A model generated the notes under the pieces. The model did no database searches. It worked only from the letters and a program-made list of their open reading frames with translations, and was not told the DNA's origin. From the NCBI GenBank assembly GCA_004554075.1, contig SFOB01000006.1:1-64000 (forward strand): a stretch of DNA of 64,000 nt, in the 5' to 3' direction. The DNA is from Treponema sp. (lineage in GTDB: Bacteria; Spirochaetota; Spirochaetia; Treponematales; Treponemataceae). A program made the translations under genes and the position numbers. Positions 16,717 through 25,730 of this stretch are shown in pieces (position 1 is the stretch's first letter; each line of letters begins with the position of its first letter).

Positions 16717-17484
16717 GTGAAAAAAAGTATTTCAGTATTTTTGTTTCTTTTACTTTCCTTAAATTTATATTCTCAGGATCTGACAAAAATCAATATTGAA
16801 GAATATAAACTTGATTCAAAAATAACATCTACCCTGACAGCAAAAATACAAGACACAGTACCATTTCAAATTTATCAGGAAAATAATCTTATATATGTTT
16901 TAGGCTGGTCTAAAGATGGCAAGCTTGCTTTTATTGAAAACCGCGGCATAGACGGCAGAGGTGGAAATGATCTGCATTTTACAATTCAAGACATGGTAGA
17001 AGATGTAAATGTGTATTACAAAAAAATCAAATGGTATGATAATGATAATTACGGCGAAAATCCGGAACTTGCGCAGACATTTGAAGAATGTATAAAGAAT
17101 AATTCCCAGGAATTTAACAGCCAATTAAAAAAATATAAAATCATTTTTGCACCAGTAAAAGTTGAGTTCTTACCTGCAGCAGATAAAAATGGAAATAAAA
17201 TTGATTTCAAAATAATCAATAGTAAAGAATATATTGGCGAGTTTGGTTTAGCTCACATGGATTACGAAATCATTGCAATCAAAAATAATAAATATAAACT
17301 GCTTAGTAAAATTGAAAATAAATTATGTGATTATGTAATGCCGACAGCCTATATTAAAAGTCCATATGAAGATAGAATAGCATTAGTAGTAGCAAATGCA
17401 GAATATGTATTCGAAGGAAGAGAAGTATTTGTAAAATTCTATGGTTGTAATCTAAACACTGGATTTACAAATGAAATAAAATAG
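16717..17484 (+). CDS. Secreted protein of unknown function
   Basis: A 255-residue product starting at GTG 16717 after AAGGAG. The signal peptide is SISVFLFLLLSLNLYSQ. The mature protein is Lys/Asn-rich and beta-rich, without a motif I can place. Confidence 0.6.
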   Translation: MKKSISVFLFLLLSLNLYSQDLTKINIEEYKLDSKITSTLTAKIQDTVPFQIYQENNLIYVLGWSKDGKLAFIENRGIDGRGGNDLHFTIQDMVEDVNVYYKKIKWYDNDNYGENPELAQTFEECIKNNSQEFNSQLKKYKIIFAPVKVEFLPAADKNGNKIDFKIINSKEYIGEFGLAHMDYEIIAIKNNKYKLLSKIENKLCDYVMPTAYIKSPYEDRIALVVANAEYVFEGREVFVKFYGCNLNTGFTNEIK

Positions 17485-17643
17485 TTTTGTATATAAGGAA
17501 AAAAGTTTGGAAGAATCAAATAATAAAAATCAAATCTCTTCGAAAAGCAGATTAACAATGGATTCTCATTGCCTGCGGTAAGGCAAAAGACTCAGATGAT
17601 TTGATTGTGATTAAATGGTAAGATTGGAATCACAGGAGGAAAA

Positions 17644-18366
17644 ATGATAATTGGAAGAATTCTATGTGCTCTTGCAGTGGTTTTCATAATTTTATTTTTT
17701 GTATTTATTATAGTTTCAATTGTACGACTTATAAAAAAGAAATCTGCAAAAAAATATTTCTTAATTTCATTTGCATGTTTATTTGCTTGTTTTATTTCCT
17801 TTTATCTTGGAATTACAATTCCAGAGCAGGCATATCAAGATGACTGTGATGTAGTAAGACTTCAGCACCTCAGCTACTATGGAAACTTAATTGAAGAATA
17901 TAAAGATAAAGTTGGAAAATATCCATTTGAAGGCGAAGAACAACAGGTTTATGCTTTTATATACAATAAAAATCAAAAAGAATATTGTGTTGATACAAAT
18001 CCCTATTCACATATTCAAAAAACACCTGCAGAATTCTTTTCGGAATTGGAAAGTGGATTAGGCCACAAAATCGACCAGCTGTTTGATCCTCAATATGTTC
18101 CAAGTGGAAGACCAGTTTTTTATATCTACATGATTGACGGAAATCAATATTTCTTTGCCGTACACCTTTCTAAAAAATATCCATTTTCAAAAAAGGTTGC
18201 TTCCAAATATTATAAAACAGAAATTTCAAATATTCCCGATGAAGAATACCAGTTTTACAAAATTCAAGAATTGGAAAAAAGTGAAGATTATAAAAAAGCT
18301 ACAAATAAAAACTTTGGCGGATATTTTGAATTAAGAAAGAATCAACATATTCGAGAGTATCAATAA
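17644..18366 (+). CDS. Membrane-anchored protein of unknown function
   Basis: A 240-residue product. Two hydrophobic helices (ILCALAVVFIILFFVFIIVSIVRLI and YFLISFACLFACFISFYLGI) are followed by a soluble domain with a conserved-looking pattern LIEEYKDKVGKYPFEG, reminiscent of pilin-like or hydrolase-associated segments but not assignable. AGGAGG precedes the ATG. Confidence 0.6.
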   Translation: MIIGRILCALAVVFIILFFVFIIVSIVRLIKKKSAKKYFLISFACLFACFISFYLGITIPEQAYQDDCDVVRLQHLSYYGNLIEEYKDKVGKYPFEGEEQQVYAFIYNKNQKEYCVDTNPYSHIQKTPAEFFSELESGLGHKIDQLFDPQYVPSGRPVFYIYMIDGNQYFFAVHLSKKYPFSKKVASKYYKTEISNIPDEEYQFYKIQELEKSEDYKKATNKNFGGYFELRKNQHIREYQ

Positions 18367-18379
18367 AAATATAAAAAAA

Positions 18380-18520
18380 GTTAGGTTGGGCTCACGGTGG
18401 GCCAACAAGGAGTTAAAAATTGGAAACTGAAAAAAAGAAAACAGATTATTGACAGGTAGTATTTTCTGCTACGGGTGTTGACGTTTGTCAGGTTGAAGGT
18501 GCTCTGCGCCACTTATCGTT
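18380..18520 (+). repeat. Relics of cassette boundaries
   Basis: GTTAGGT at 18380 followed by a GGGC-rich inverted repeat, and at 18489 CAGGTTGAAGGTGC-TCT-GCGCC, which closely parallels the intact cassette start at 2405 (GTTAGGTTGATGGCGC-ACT-GCGCC). These are R'-plus-hairpin remnants without attC arms. Confidence 0.5.
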
Positions 18521-18571
18521 GATAAGTAAAATCAGCCGGCAAGCTTTCATATAAAATCTAAGGAGGATTTT

Positions 18572-18925
18572 ATGTTTTGTAAAAATTGTGGAAAAGAAAT
18601 AGCAGATGGTACAAAGTTCTGCTCTTTTTGTGGTGCTTCTCAGGAAGATTCTGAAATAAAAAAGGCAGAAACTCCAGCTCCAAAAAATTCAAATGTTTCT
18701 AAAAAGAGCCGTACAGTTGCAGCTTTGCTGGCTTTCCTTTTAGGTGGAATTGGAGTACATAGATTTTATGTTGGTAAAACCGGAACTGGTATTCTTCAGA
18801 TTATATTAACTTTCTGTTTTGGTATTGGATATATCTGGGCATTAATTGATTTAATAATTATTCTTTGCGGAAACTTTAAGGATAAAGAAGGCCTCCTTAT
18901 ATCAGACTGGGATCCAAAGTATTAA
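18572..18925 (+). CDS. Zinc-ribbon and TM2-domain membrane protein
   Basis: A 117-residue product. Residues 2-21 form a zinc ribbon (FCKNCGKEIADGTKFCSFCG) with two Cys pairs. Residues about 50-105 are a TM2 domain: two helices around a short turn, with GGIGVHRFYVGKTGTGILQ and IGYIWALIDLIIIL. Such proteins are common, and their role is poorly known. AAGGAGG precedes the ATG. Confidence 0.88.
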   Translation: MFCKNCGKEIADGTKFCSFCGASQEDSEIKKAETPAPKNSNVSKKSRTVAALLAFLLGGIGVHRFYVGKTGTGILQIILTFCFGIGYIWALIDLIIILCGNFKDKEGLLISDWDPKY

Positions 18926-18986
18926 TAAAAGAAATATAGCTTTACAACCCTGGCGGCTCACCCCGCTGGGGTACCGGGAGAAAAAA

Positions 18987-19484
18987 GTGGAATACGTTGT
19001 CAAAGGAAAAATAACTTTAGAAGATTACAAAGCTTTTAATTATGCTGCTCTTATTCATAAAAAGAGTTATTTTATTATACTGTTGATTCTTTTGTTCATG
19101 GTTTTCTCGAGCGCAATTTCGGGAATAATTGAAAATCCAAGTATTGGAACTGTAATTGCTCAGTTCTTGCCTATTATAATCATCTTTTCTATCTATTTGC
19201 TTGTATTCAAATTTTTTCGAAATTATCAATTTAAAAGCGATAGAACATTAAACGATGACATTACCCTTACTTTGTCGGAGAATGGTATCAATTACGCTTC
19301 TCACAGGGGCTCTTTTAATTACACAGTAGAAGATTTCAGAAAAGTTATTATTACTAATAAATTAATTGCAATCTATGTATCTTATAGAAAAGCAATCTTG
19401 ATTCCAAAACATTTCTTTACTTCAAAAGAAGAAGAACATGAAATTGAAAATTTTATAAAAGAAAAATATTCGAAAAAATTATAA
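18987..19484 (+). CDS. YcxB-like membrane protein
   Basis: A 165-residue product starting at GTG 18987 after GGGAG. N-terminal segment EYVVKGKITLEDYKAFNY, two membrane helices (YFIILLILLFMVFSSAI and FLPIIIIFSIYLLVF), then a strand-rich tail (ITLTLSENGINYASHRGSFNYTVEDFRKV) match the YcxB-like family layout. Function is unknown. It lies 29 bases before the SH3 lipoprotein gene. Confidence 0.65.
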   Translation: MEYVVKGKITLEDYKAFNYAALIHKKSYFIILLILLFMVFSSAISGIIENPSIGTVIAQFLPIIIIFSIYLLVFKFFRNYQFKSDRTLNDDITLTLSENGINYASHRGSFNYTVEDFRKVIITNKLIAIYVSYRKAILIPKHFFTSKEEEHEIENFIKEKYSKKL

Positions 19485-19513
19485 TTAATAAACTTTAGAA
19501 GAAAGGAAAGTAT

Positions 19514-20668
19514 ATGACAAAAAAGAATTTAATCATTTTGATTGTATTCTCTGTATTGGCCCTTGCATCTTGCAAAAAAGAGAAAAATGTCAATGCGGCA
19601 GCTTCCGGTGAAAAGGCTGAAAACGAAAAGCCTTTGACAGAAACTGTTATTGCTGAAGTTGTGAAAGAAGAGCAGGAAGTTCAGCCAGCTGAAGAGGAAG
19701 CTGAACCTGAGTTAGTAATCACCCCTGGAATAAACGGCCAGCCAGATGAGGCTGATATTGCTGATGGCCATAAGGTAGATATCCAAAAGTGGTTTGGGAA
19801 ACAAACTTCTTCAGATGGAACATATACTATCCGTGTTAATAGTGAATACTATTATACCTATGACAGATATTGTATACCGGTTGAAGGCGAACGCAGTGAT
19901 TTGAACCTTATCATGCTGAAAGAAGAAAGCAACCTTTACAATCCAAATGATATGGGAGTAAAAAATAAAGAGCGCTGTAATGCCGGCTGTGAGTTTGTAC
20001 CTCTTGCAAGAAGTAAGGAGCCTGTTACATTTAATGATCAAACCTCTTACTGGTTCAAAGTAACAGAAACAGAATGGATTCCAGGAACAGTTGTTTGTAT
20101 TCAGCCAGGAGCCTTTAAAAAAATTCCGGAAGAAGATTTTGAAATTGGAATGGATTATGAAAAGATTCCGGATGGAGCCTGGTTCATTGTAAAAACTGAT
20201 GATGGTTCATCTTTAAGACTTCGTGATTCTTCAAATATAAAAACAGGAAACATTATTACAAGCCTTCCACAAGGCACCTGGATATATGCTGATACTCAGA
20301 CCTGTAAAACAGATACAATAGACGGGATAGATTCCCGATGGTATAAACTTGCATATCCTGAAAAAGGTTATGTATTCGGCGGCTATCTCGAAAAGCAGGA
20401 CGGTGTTTACGGATTGAAGTTCGCGCAATTTGACCTGTCGTCTTACCGACATGACAGCAGCAATGATTATACTTACAAAGTATATTCTGCTCCTACTACT
20501 AAATCAGAACTCCTTGGTGAATATGAAATCCAGCCAGGCGATTATGGTTATGAAGCATGGATTGAAACAAGCCAGATGGAAACTGTTGATGGAGTTAGAG
20601 GAATCTGGCTCTATGTAAAAGAACCTGTCAAAGGTTTTATTTTCGGTCGTAATTTTATTTATAAATAA
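19514..20668 (+). CDS. Lipoprotein with SH3-like domains
   Basis: A 384-residue product with lipobox LALASC followed by a Glu/Pro/Val-rich linker (residues 25-75). At least one bacterial SH3 domain is visible (SSLRLRDSSNIKTGNIITSLPQ, then WYKLAYPEKGYVFGGYL). A second similar unit lies near the C-terminus (YKVYSAPTTKSELLGEY, then GIWLYVKEPVKGFIFGRNF). SH3b domains usually bind peptidoglycan or peptides, so a lipid-anchored wall-binding role is likely. It is the last plus-strand gene before the metabolic region. Confidence 0.75.
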   Translation: MTKKNLIILIVFSVLALASCKKEKNVNAAASGEKAENEKPLTETVIAEVVKEEQEVQPAEEEAEPELVITPGINGQPDEADIADGHKVDIQKWFGKQTSSDGTYTIRVNSEYYYTYDRYCIPVEGERSDLNLIMLKEESNLYNPNDMGVKNKERCNAGCEFVPLARSKEPVTFNDQTSYWFKVTETEWIPGTVVCIQPGAFKKIPEEDFEIGMDYEKIPDGAWFIVKTDDGSSLRLRDSSNIKTGNIITSLPQGTWIYADTQTCKTDTIDGIDSRWYKLAYPEKGYVFGGYLEKQDGVYGLKFAQFDLSSYRHDSSNDYTYKVYSAPTTKSELLGEYEIQPGDYGYEAWIETSQMETVDGVRGIWLYVKEPVKGFIFGRNFIYK

Positions 20669-20704
20669 AAAAACAGGCTTCCAACGCGATGCGAAGGAAG
20701 CCTG
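20667..20704 (-). terminator. Terminator of glnN
   Basis: On the minus strand, CAGGCTTCC pairs with GGAAGCCTG and is followed by seven T. On the plus strand there is no T tract, so it mainly serves glnN. Confidence 0.8.
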
Positions 20705-20748
20705 AAATCTGGAGTAAACCGAAAGGAGATTTTTTCTATTGATTCATG

Positions 20749-22854
20749 TTAACGTACACTAAAGAGCAGGTCGCCGTAGCTTGGGAATGGCCAGAGCTCT
20801 TTAGGAGTAATGGTTTCAAGCTCGTCGGCTACTGCACGAAGTTCGTTCATTGCAGCGAATACATGCTCGCGATAGAAGAAGGCAGTCTTGCTTGAATCTC
20901 CTGCATCTGAAGTTTTCTTAGCTTCAATTACTTCGTTTTCAAGTTTGTCTGTCTTGCTGTAGATGCTGCTTGTGAGAGCAGAAACTTTCTTAAGCATAGA
21001 GCTTTCGTAAGTTGTGTCGCACTCAGCGCATGCAGCCTTCTTCAAGCCGATTGTTTCAGCCAGTTTGTTTGCATATTTGCTTGCGGCTGGGAGAATATCT
21101 TTCTTTGCCATTTCGAGCATTGTTTCTGCTTCGATGTTGATAATCTTTGAGTAGTTTTCGTTGTGAATCTCGAAGCGGCTTGTAAGTTCAACCTTTGAGT
21201 AAACACCAAACTTTTCAAATACCTTAACGTTCTTTTCGTCGAGGATGTGTGGAAGAGCTTCTGGTGTAGACTTGAGGTTGTAAAGTCCGCGCTTCTCAGC
21301 TTCTTTAACCCAAGAATCATCATAACCGTTTCCGTTGAAAATGATTCTCTTGTGTTCTTTGATTGTCTTCAAAATCAAATCGTGAAGATCGCTCTTGAAG
21401 TTAGCAGATTTTTCGAGGATATCTGCGAACTGTGAGAGTTCTTCTGCTACAACAGTGTTCAAGAATACGTTTGCACATGCAATTGATTCATTTGAACCAA
21501 GCATACGGAACTCAAACTTGTTACCAGTGAAAGCAAATGGTGAAGTACGGTTACGGTCTGTTGTATCCTTATTAAAATCAGGAAGAACAGTAACACCAAT
21601 CTGCATTTTTTCTTTTTCGTGCTTTCCGTATGGAACGCCCTTTTCGATGCTGTCGAGAATTGCAGACAATTCATCACCAAGGAAGATAGAGATGATTGCT
21701 GGAGGCGCCTCGTTAGCTCCAAGACGGTGGTCGTTACCAGCCGATGCTACAGAGATACGGAGAAGATCCTGATATTCGTCAACTGCCTTAATTATTGCGC
21801 AGAGGAAGAGAAGGAACTGAGCGTTCTGATCTGGTGTTGCACCAGGGTCAAGAAGGTTCTTTCCTGTATTTGTAGAAATAGACCAGTTGTTATGTTTACC
21901 GCTTCCGTTTACACCGGCAAATGGTTTTTCGTGAAGAAGACAAACCATTCCGTGTTTAGCAGCAGTTTTTCTCATCAATTCCATTGTAAGCTGGTTATGG
22001 TCGCAGGCAAGGTTTGTTGTAGAGAAGATTGGAGCCAGTTCATGCTGAGCTGGAGCAACTTCGTTATGTTCTGTCTTAGCAAGAATACCAAGCTTCCAGA
22101 GTTCTTTGTTCAAGTCTTTCATGAATGCCTGAACACGAGGTTTGATCATACCAAAGTAGTGATCTTCGAGCTCCTGTCCTTTTGGAGCCTTTGCACCGTA
22201 AAGTGTACGGCCTGTATAAATCAAGTCTTCGCGTTTGTCGTAAACTGATTTATCTACGAGGAAGTATTCCTGTTCTGGTCCAACTGTAGTTTTTACGCTT
22301 GTAACTGCTTCGTTTCCTTCGAACAAATGAAGAACGCGAACAGCCTGTTTGCTGATTGCCTGCATAGAGCGAAGGAGCGGAGTCTTTTTATCAAGAGCTT
22401 CACCTGTATATGAACAGAAAGCTGTTGGAATACAAAGTGTTCCATCTTTGATGAATGCGTAAGATGTTGGATCCCAAGCTGTGTAACCGCGTGCTTCGAA
22501 TGTAGCGCGGATTCCTCCACTTGGGAAAGAAGAAGCATCAGGCTCACCCTGAACAAGCTCTTTTCCGCTGAACTCCATGATAACTTTTCCGCCATCAACC
22601 GGAGTAATAAAGCTGTCGTGTTTTTCAGCAGTGATTCCTGTAAGAGGCTGGAACCAGTGTGTATAATGTGTTGCACCTTTTTCAACAGCCCAGTCTTTCA
22701 TTGCGTTAGCAACAACAGTGGCAACAGAAGCATCAAGCTTTTCGCCGCCTTCAATAGTCTTCATCAGCTGTTTGTAAGTTTCCTTAGGCAGCCGAGCTTT
22801 CATAACAGTTTCGTTAAAAACGTTTTCGCCAAAAATTGGGGTTACTTCGTCCAT
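20749..22854 (-). CDS. glnN: Glutamine synthetase type III
   Basis: A 701-residue GSIII enzyme making glutamine from glutamate, ammonia and ATP. The length is typical of GlnN (about 700-730), much longer than GSI. It carries the GSIII N-terminal signature, [11 protein letters not shown], the catalytic PGEQEYF-like block [25 protein letters not shown], and [13 protein letters not shown]. The ATG follows AAGGAG. The leader holds two tandem hexaloop/terminator units, which suggests tight nitrogen control. A second, type I synthetase is encoded at 51.3 kb. Confidence 0.95.
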   Translation of the reverse strand: MDEVTPIFGENVFNETVMKARLPKETYKQLMKTIEGGEKLDASVATVVANAMKDWAVEKGATHYTHWFQPLTGITAEKHDSFITPVDGGKVIMEFSGKELVQGEPDASSFPSGGIRATFEARGYTAWDPTSYAFIKDGTLCIPTAFCSYTGEALDKKTPLLRSMQAISKQAVRVLHLFEGNEAVTSVKTTVGPEQEYFLVDKSVYDKREDLIYTGRTLYGAKAPKGQELEDHYFGMIKPRVQAFMKDLNKELWKLGILAKTEHNEVAPAQHELAPIFSTTNLACDHNQLTMELMRKTAAKHGMVCLLHEKPFAGVNGSGKHNNWSISTNTGKNLLDPGATPDQNAQFLLFLCAIIKAVDEYQDLLRISVASAGNDHRLGANEAPPAIISIFLGDELSAILDSIEKGVPYGKHEKEKMQIGVTVLPDFNKDTTDRNRTSPFAFTGNKFEFRMLGSNESIACANVFLNTVVAEELSQFADILEKSANFKSDLHDLILKTIKEHKRIIFNGNGYDDSWVKEAEKRGLYNLKSTPEALPHILDEKNVKVFEKFGVYSKVELTSRFEIHNENYSKIINIEAETMLEMAKKDILPAASKYANKLAETIGLKKAACAECDTTYESSMLKKVSALTSSIYSKTDKLENEVIEAKKTSDAGDSSKTAFFYREHVFAAMNELRAVADELETITPKELWPFPSYGDLLFSVR

Positions 22855-22888
22855 TTTTTATTCTCCTTGATATCGGGGTGTGTTAAAA

Positions 22889-22947
22889 CAAAAAAGTCGC
22901 AAAGCCATTCGGAGCGTCCTCCAAAAACATTTGCGACTTCTTTGTCA
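22889..22947 (-). promoter_or_regulatory. glnN proximal ANTAR-type hexaloop and terminator
   Basis: Read on the minus strand, GAC-AAAGAA-GUC (22935-22946) is a three-pair stem plus a U-G pair around a six-base loop with A1 and G4. The loop and 3' stem are also the start of the terminator 5' arm (AAGUCGCAAA against UUUGCGACUU, then a U run). The two folds exclude each other. A purine-rich ribosome site follows, then the ATG. Confidence 0.65.
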
Positions 22948-23010
22948 TAATATCCAAAATTTGCCGGGCCGCACCGTTGATGTCTTACGGGCGGAAATTC
23001 CGGCGTTAAA
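22948..23010 (-). promoter_or_regulatory. Structured segment between the two glnN attenuators
   Basis: On the minus strand an outer GCCGG/CCGGC stem encloses CCGC/GCGG and CGT/ACG pairs around a nine-base loop. It is GC-rich compared with the surrounding leader. It could insulate the two switches or bind a ligand; nothing identifies a known riboswitch. Confidence 0.4.
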
Positions 23011-23011
23011 C

Positions 23012-23053
23012 AAAAAAGGTCGCAGAAACACCGTTTCCGCGACCTCTTTGTCG
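23012..23053 (-). promoter_or_regulatory. glnN distal ANTAR-type hexaloop and terminator
   Basis: Minus strand: CGAC-AAAGAG-GUCG (23040-23053) is a perfect four-pair stem with a six-base loop, A1 and G4. It overlaps the 5' arm of a strong terminator (GGUCGCGGAAAC against GUUUCUGCGACC, then six U). It begins about six bases after the predicted transcript start. Confidence 0.75.
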
Positions 23054-23065
23054 TTTGATGTATTT

Positions 23066-23094
23066 GTTATACAACTCATAAAAAAAAATGTCAA
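23066..23094 (-). promoter_or_regulatory. glnN promoter
   Basis: Minus strand TTGACA (plus 23089-23094) and TATAAC (plus 23066-23071), 17 bp apart, with a T-rich spacer. The start is predicted near 23059, leaving almost no sequence before the first hexaloop. Confidence 0.8.
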
Positions 23095-23148
23095 GAATCT
23101 AGCAAATATAATATTTTGTTATTTTTAACAGAATTTTCTACGTTTCTC

Positions 23149-23177
23149 TTGATAGTAACAAAAACTTGTGTTACTAT
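23149..23177 (+). promoter_or_regulatory. Promoter and overlapping inverted repeat for the ECF transporter
   Basis: TTGATA (23149-23154) and TACTAT (23172-23177) are 17 bp apart. An inverted repeat, ATAGTAACA with TGTTACTAT (23152-23177, eight-base spacer), covers both boxes, and a third half-site CAGTAAC follows at 23181. This is a classic repressor-operator layout. Confidence 0.65.
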
Positions 23178-23249
23178 TGACAGTAACAAGAGCAGACGAC
23201 CTCGTGCACACCCGGCTGCTTTATAAACAAATTAATGAGGTAAATTAAA

Positions 23250-23819
23250 ATGGAAAAAAGAGTATTAAACGAAACAGAAAAAAAAGGCATCAGCCTTCAG
23301 GATCTGCTCCTTACAGCAGTACTTCTTGCAGCCGGAGCTGTTCTTAAGTTCTTTGTTGGAACTTTCATCAACTTCTTTGGAATGAAGCCAAACTTCATCA
23401 TCGCAATGTACTGTATGGCAATTGTTCTTATCAGACCAAAGGTTTACTACAGCCTGATTATCGGTATTATCGCAGGTGCTATCTGCCAGTTCTTCCCGGG
23501 AACTCCTTACCTGAACTTTGCTTCAGAAGCAGCCGGCGCCCTTGCAATGGGTCTTTTGATTCTTATTCCTGCTAAATCAAAGGGAATGAAGATTGGTCTT
23601 GCAGCAATTACTACTTTCGTCAGTACAGTAATTTCTGGCGGCCTTTATGTTGTACTTCTTTTCGTATTCATCAAGTCTGATCCATCAGCTCTTGCAGCTT
23701 ATGTTCCTATCGTTTTGGGAACTGCTACTTTGAATGCAATCATTGTTGGTGCCCTCTATGTACCACTTATGAAAGCACTGAAAAAGGAAATTGTTGAAAG
23801 TGCTAAAAATGAAGAGTAA
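23250..23819 (+). CDS. ECF transporter S component, TrpP-like
   Basis: A 189-residue membrane protein with about six helices. Features shared with the TrpP (tryptophan transport) group are the FFGMKPNFIIAMYCMAIVLIRP block, IIGIIAGAICQFFPGTPYLN, and the terminal NAIIVGALYVPLMKAL. It would be the substrate-binding S component of the EcfAAT complex encoded next to it. Tryptophan as substrate is inferred from similarity to the family and is not certain. The promoter is overlapped by an operator-like repeat, which fits repression by substrate. Confidence 0.75.
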   Translation: MEKRVLNETEKKGISLQDLLLTAVLLAAGAVLKFFVGTFINFFGMKPNFIIAMYCMAIVLIRPKVYYSLIIGIIAGAICQFFPGTPYLNFASEAAGALAMGLLILIPAKSKGMKIGLAAITTFVSTVISGGLYVVLLFVFIKSDPSALAAYVPIVLGTATLNAIIVGALYVPLMKALKKEIVESAKNEE

Positions 23820-23824
23820 CTAAA

Positions 23825-23915
23825 ACACCAGATCTGTTACTCCCGTGAAAAATGTCTGCCGCCAACGGGATGATGTTGTCGTCAGTCATTTTTCACTCCG
23901 TAACAGATCTGGTGT
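23825..23915. repeat. 91-bp long-stem palindromic element
   Basis: ACACCAGATCTGTTAC and its inverted copy close a near-perfect stem of about 27 bp, with GTGAAAAATG/CATTTTTCAC inside and a 30-base GC-rich loop. It lies between the S component and ecfA. It has no T tail in either direction. It looks like a small mobile palindrome and could act as an mRNA stabiliser or processing site. Confidence 0.75.
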
Positions 23916-23968
23916 CGTACTCCTATAAAACACTTTCAATAATTCCATTTATTAACCAGGAAAAGGAA

Positions 23969-25729
23969 ATGATCGAAATACAGGAACTGACATTTAAGTA
24001 CAACGGAGCTAAGAAAAACGCTCTGGACAAAATATCGCTTGAAATTGAAAAAGGCGGATTTGTGGGAATTATCGGCGAATCTGGTGCGGGAAAGACAACA
24101 CTTTGTAACTGCATCAATGGGCTGATTCCCCACCACTACACCGGAGATTTTTACGGCAGCGTAAAAGTTGATGGAACCGACACCTTTGATATTGATGCGG
24201 GAAAACTTGCGCTTAAGGTTGGCTCTGTATTTCAGGATATTGAAAGTCAGATTACAGGCTACTTTGTTGAAGACGAGATTCTTTTTGGTCTTGAAAACTT
24301 TGGAATTGCCGCTGACGAAATTGAAAGCCGCATAACTTCTGCGCTGGAGACTATGGGAATCAGCGAGCTTCGTCACAAGGAGATTTCTTCTCTCAGCGGC
24401 GGCCAGAAACAGAAGGTTTTGATTGCGGCTATTCTTGCCCTTGAGCCGGATATTTTAGTTTTAGATGAACCTACCGGCGAACTTGATCCTGCTTCTTCTG
24501 TTCAGATTTTTGAAATGCTTAAAAAGCTCAACGAAGAAAAGGGAATCACAATTATTGTTGCAGAACAGAAAATCATGCTGCTCTGCGAATTTGTTAAAAA
24601 ACTTATTGTTCTTGAACACGGTACCTGTGTTCACTACGGCGAAATCAGATCTACCCTCACACACCAGAAAGAAATGGAAGAGGCTGGAATCAACTGTCCT
24701 CGCGTTCTTACCCTTACCGGAAAAATGGTAGACCAGGGTCTGGCTCCTACCGGAATGAAAGTTGAAGACAGAATCTGTCTGAATGCTGAGGAGGCTGCGG
24801 AGTTTGTCAAAAAAGTGATTAATCTAGATTGCCCGATCAAGTCGGGCAATGACAAGGCCTCCGATGTGTCATTGTCCGGCTCACCTAATGTGTCATTGTC
24901 CGGCTCGACCGGACAATCTAAACAGGGCGAAGATGTAGTTCTCGAGTTCTCTCACGTAGGCTTCTCTTACAACGAAACTGCAAACGTCCGCGACCTGAAT
25001 GTAAAGGTTCGTAAGGGCGATTTTATTTCTATCATCGGTTCGAATGGAGCGGGAAAATCAACTTTCTCTAAGCTAACAAACGGACTTCTTAAACCAAGTA
25101 TCGGCGACGTTTTTGTTGTCGGCAAAAATACAAAAGAGCAGAAGGTCAGCGCCCTTGCAAAACACATAGGCTTCCTTTTCCAGAATCCTGACCGCCAGAT
25201 CTGCTGTTCAACTGTTCGCGAAGAAATTGCCTTCAGCCTCCGCAACAACGGAATTGCTGAAGATGAAATAAAAGCTCGTGTAGAAAAAACACTGAACGAG
25301 TTCGGCTTTGACGGCGACACAGAGCCTTTTAATATGAGCCGTGGTCAGCGCCAGAGACTCTGTCTTGCCTGCCTTATCGCACTTAATCCGGAAATCCTGA
25401 TTCTTGATGAACCAACAACCGGACTCGACTACCGCGAGTGTATGGAAGTTATGGAAAAAATCCGTACCCTCAATGAAAACGGCACAACAGTAATTATGGT
25501 CTGCCACGATATGGAAGTTGTTCTCGACTTTGCAAAAACAATCATCGTAATGAACCGTGGCGAGATTTTGGGGCAGGGAGCAACACGCGAGGTTCTCAGT
25601 AACAAAGAACTTTTGCAGCGTGCCCGACTTTTGCCACCGCAGATTGCCCAGGTTGCAATGCTGCTTGGACCAGCTTTTGACGGCGTATTCACAGACGACG
25701 AAATGATTTCGAAGATAAAGGAGATGTGA
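23969..25729 (+). CDS. ecfA: Fused EcfA1-EcfA2 ABC ATPase
   Basis: A 586-residue protein made of two ABC ATPase domains that energise ECF transporters. The start at 23969 follows AAAAGGAA; a longer frame would run through the palindrome upstream. Domain 1 has GESGAGKTT and LSGGQKQ. Domain 2 has GSNGAGKST and MSRGQRQ with ILDEPTTGLD. The linker contains an in-frame palindromic repeat (about 24824-24920) giving a Ser/Gly/Asp-rich stretch. It ends next to ecfT. Confidence 0.92.
   Translation: MIEIQELTFKYNGAKKNALDKISLEIEKGGFVGIIGESGAGKTTLCNCINGLIPHHYTGDFYGSVKVDGTDTFDIDAGKLALKVGSVFQDIESQITGYFVEDEILFGLENFGIAADEIESRITSALETMGISELRHKEISSLSGGQKQKVLIAAILALEPDILVLDEPTGELDPASSVQIFEMLKKLNEEKGITIIVAEQKIMLLCEFVKKLIVLEHGTCVHYGEIRSTLTHQKEMEEAGINCPRVLTLTGKMVDQGLAPTGMKVEDRICLNAEEAAEFVKKVINLDCPIKSGNDKASDVSLSGSPNVSLSGSTGQSKQGEDVVLEFSHVGFSYNETANVRDLNVKVRKGDFISIIGSNGAGKSTFSKLTNGLLKPSIGDVFVVGKNTKEQKVSALAKHIGFLFQNPDRQICCSTVREEIAFSLRNNGIAEDEIKARVEKTLNEFGFDGDTEPFNMSRGQRQRLCLACLIALNPEILILDEPTTGLDYRECMEVMEKIRTLNENGTTVIMVCHDMEVVLDFAKTIIVMNRGEILGQGATREVLSNKELLQRARLLPPQIAQVAMLLGPAFDGVFTDDEMISKIKEM
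24824..24920. repeat. Palindromic repeat inserted in frame in ecfA
   Basis: GCCCGATC/GTCGGGC and ATTGTCCGG/CCGGACAAT hairpins plus two copies of TGTGTCATTGTCCGGCTC. The same TTGTCCGG-ATTGA-CCGGACAATCTAG element recurs in the dapL-dapF gap. In ecfA it encodes the interdomain linker without breaking the frame. Confidence 0.75.
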
Positions 25730-25730
25730 A

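Noticed and set aside
1..20000. Prophage or conjugative element
   Set aside because: No integrase, capsid, terminase, relaxase or transposase gene is seen; attC sites explain the small-gene array.
21395..22248. Long plus-strand open frames opposite glnN
   Set aside because: They mirror glnN codon pattern, lack ribosome sites and resemble no protein.
22948..23010. Known glutamine riboswitch in the glnN leader
   Set aside because: I could not match the conserved glnA-motif or downstream-peptide core; the segment is simply paired.
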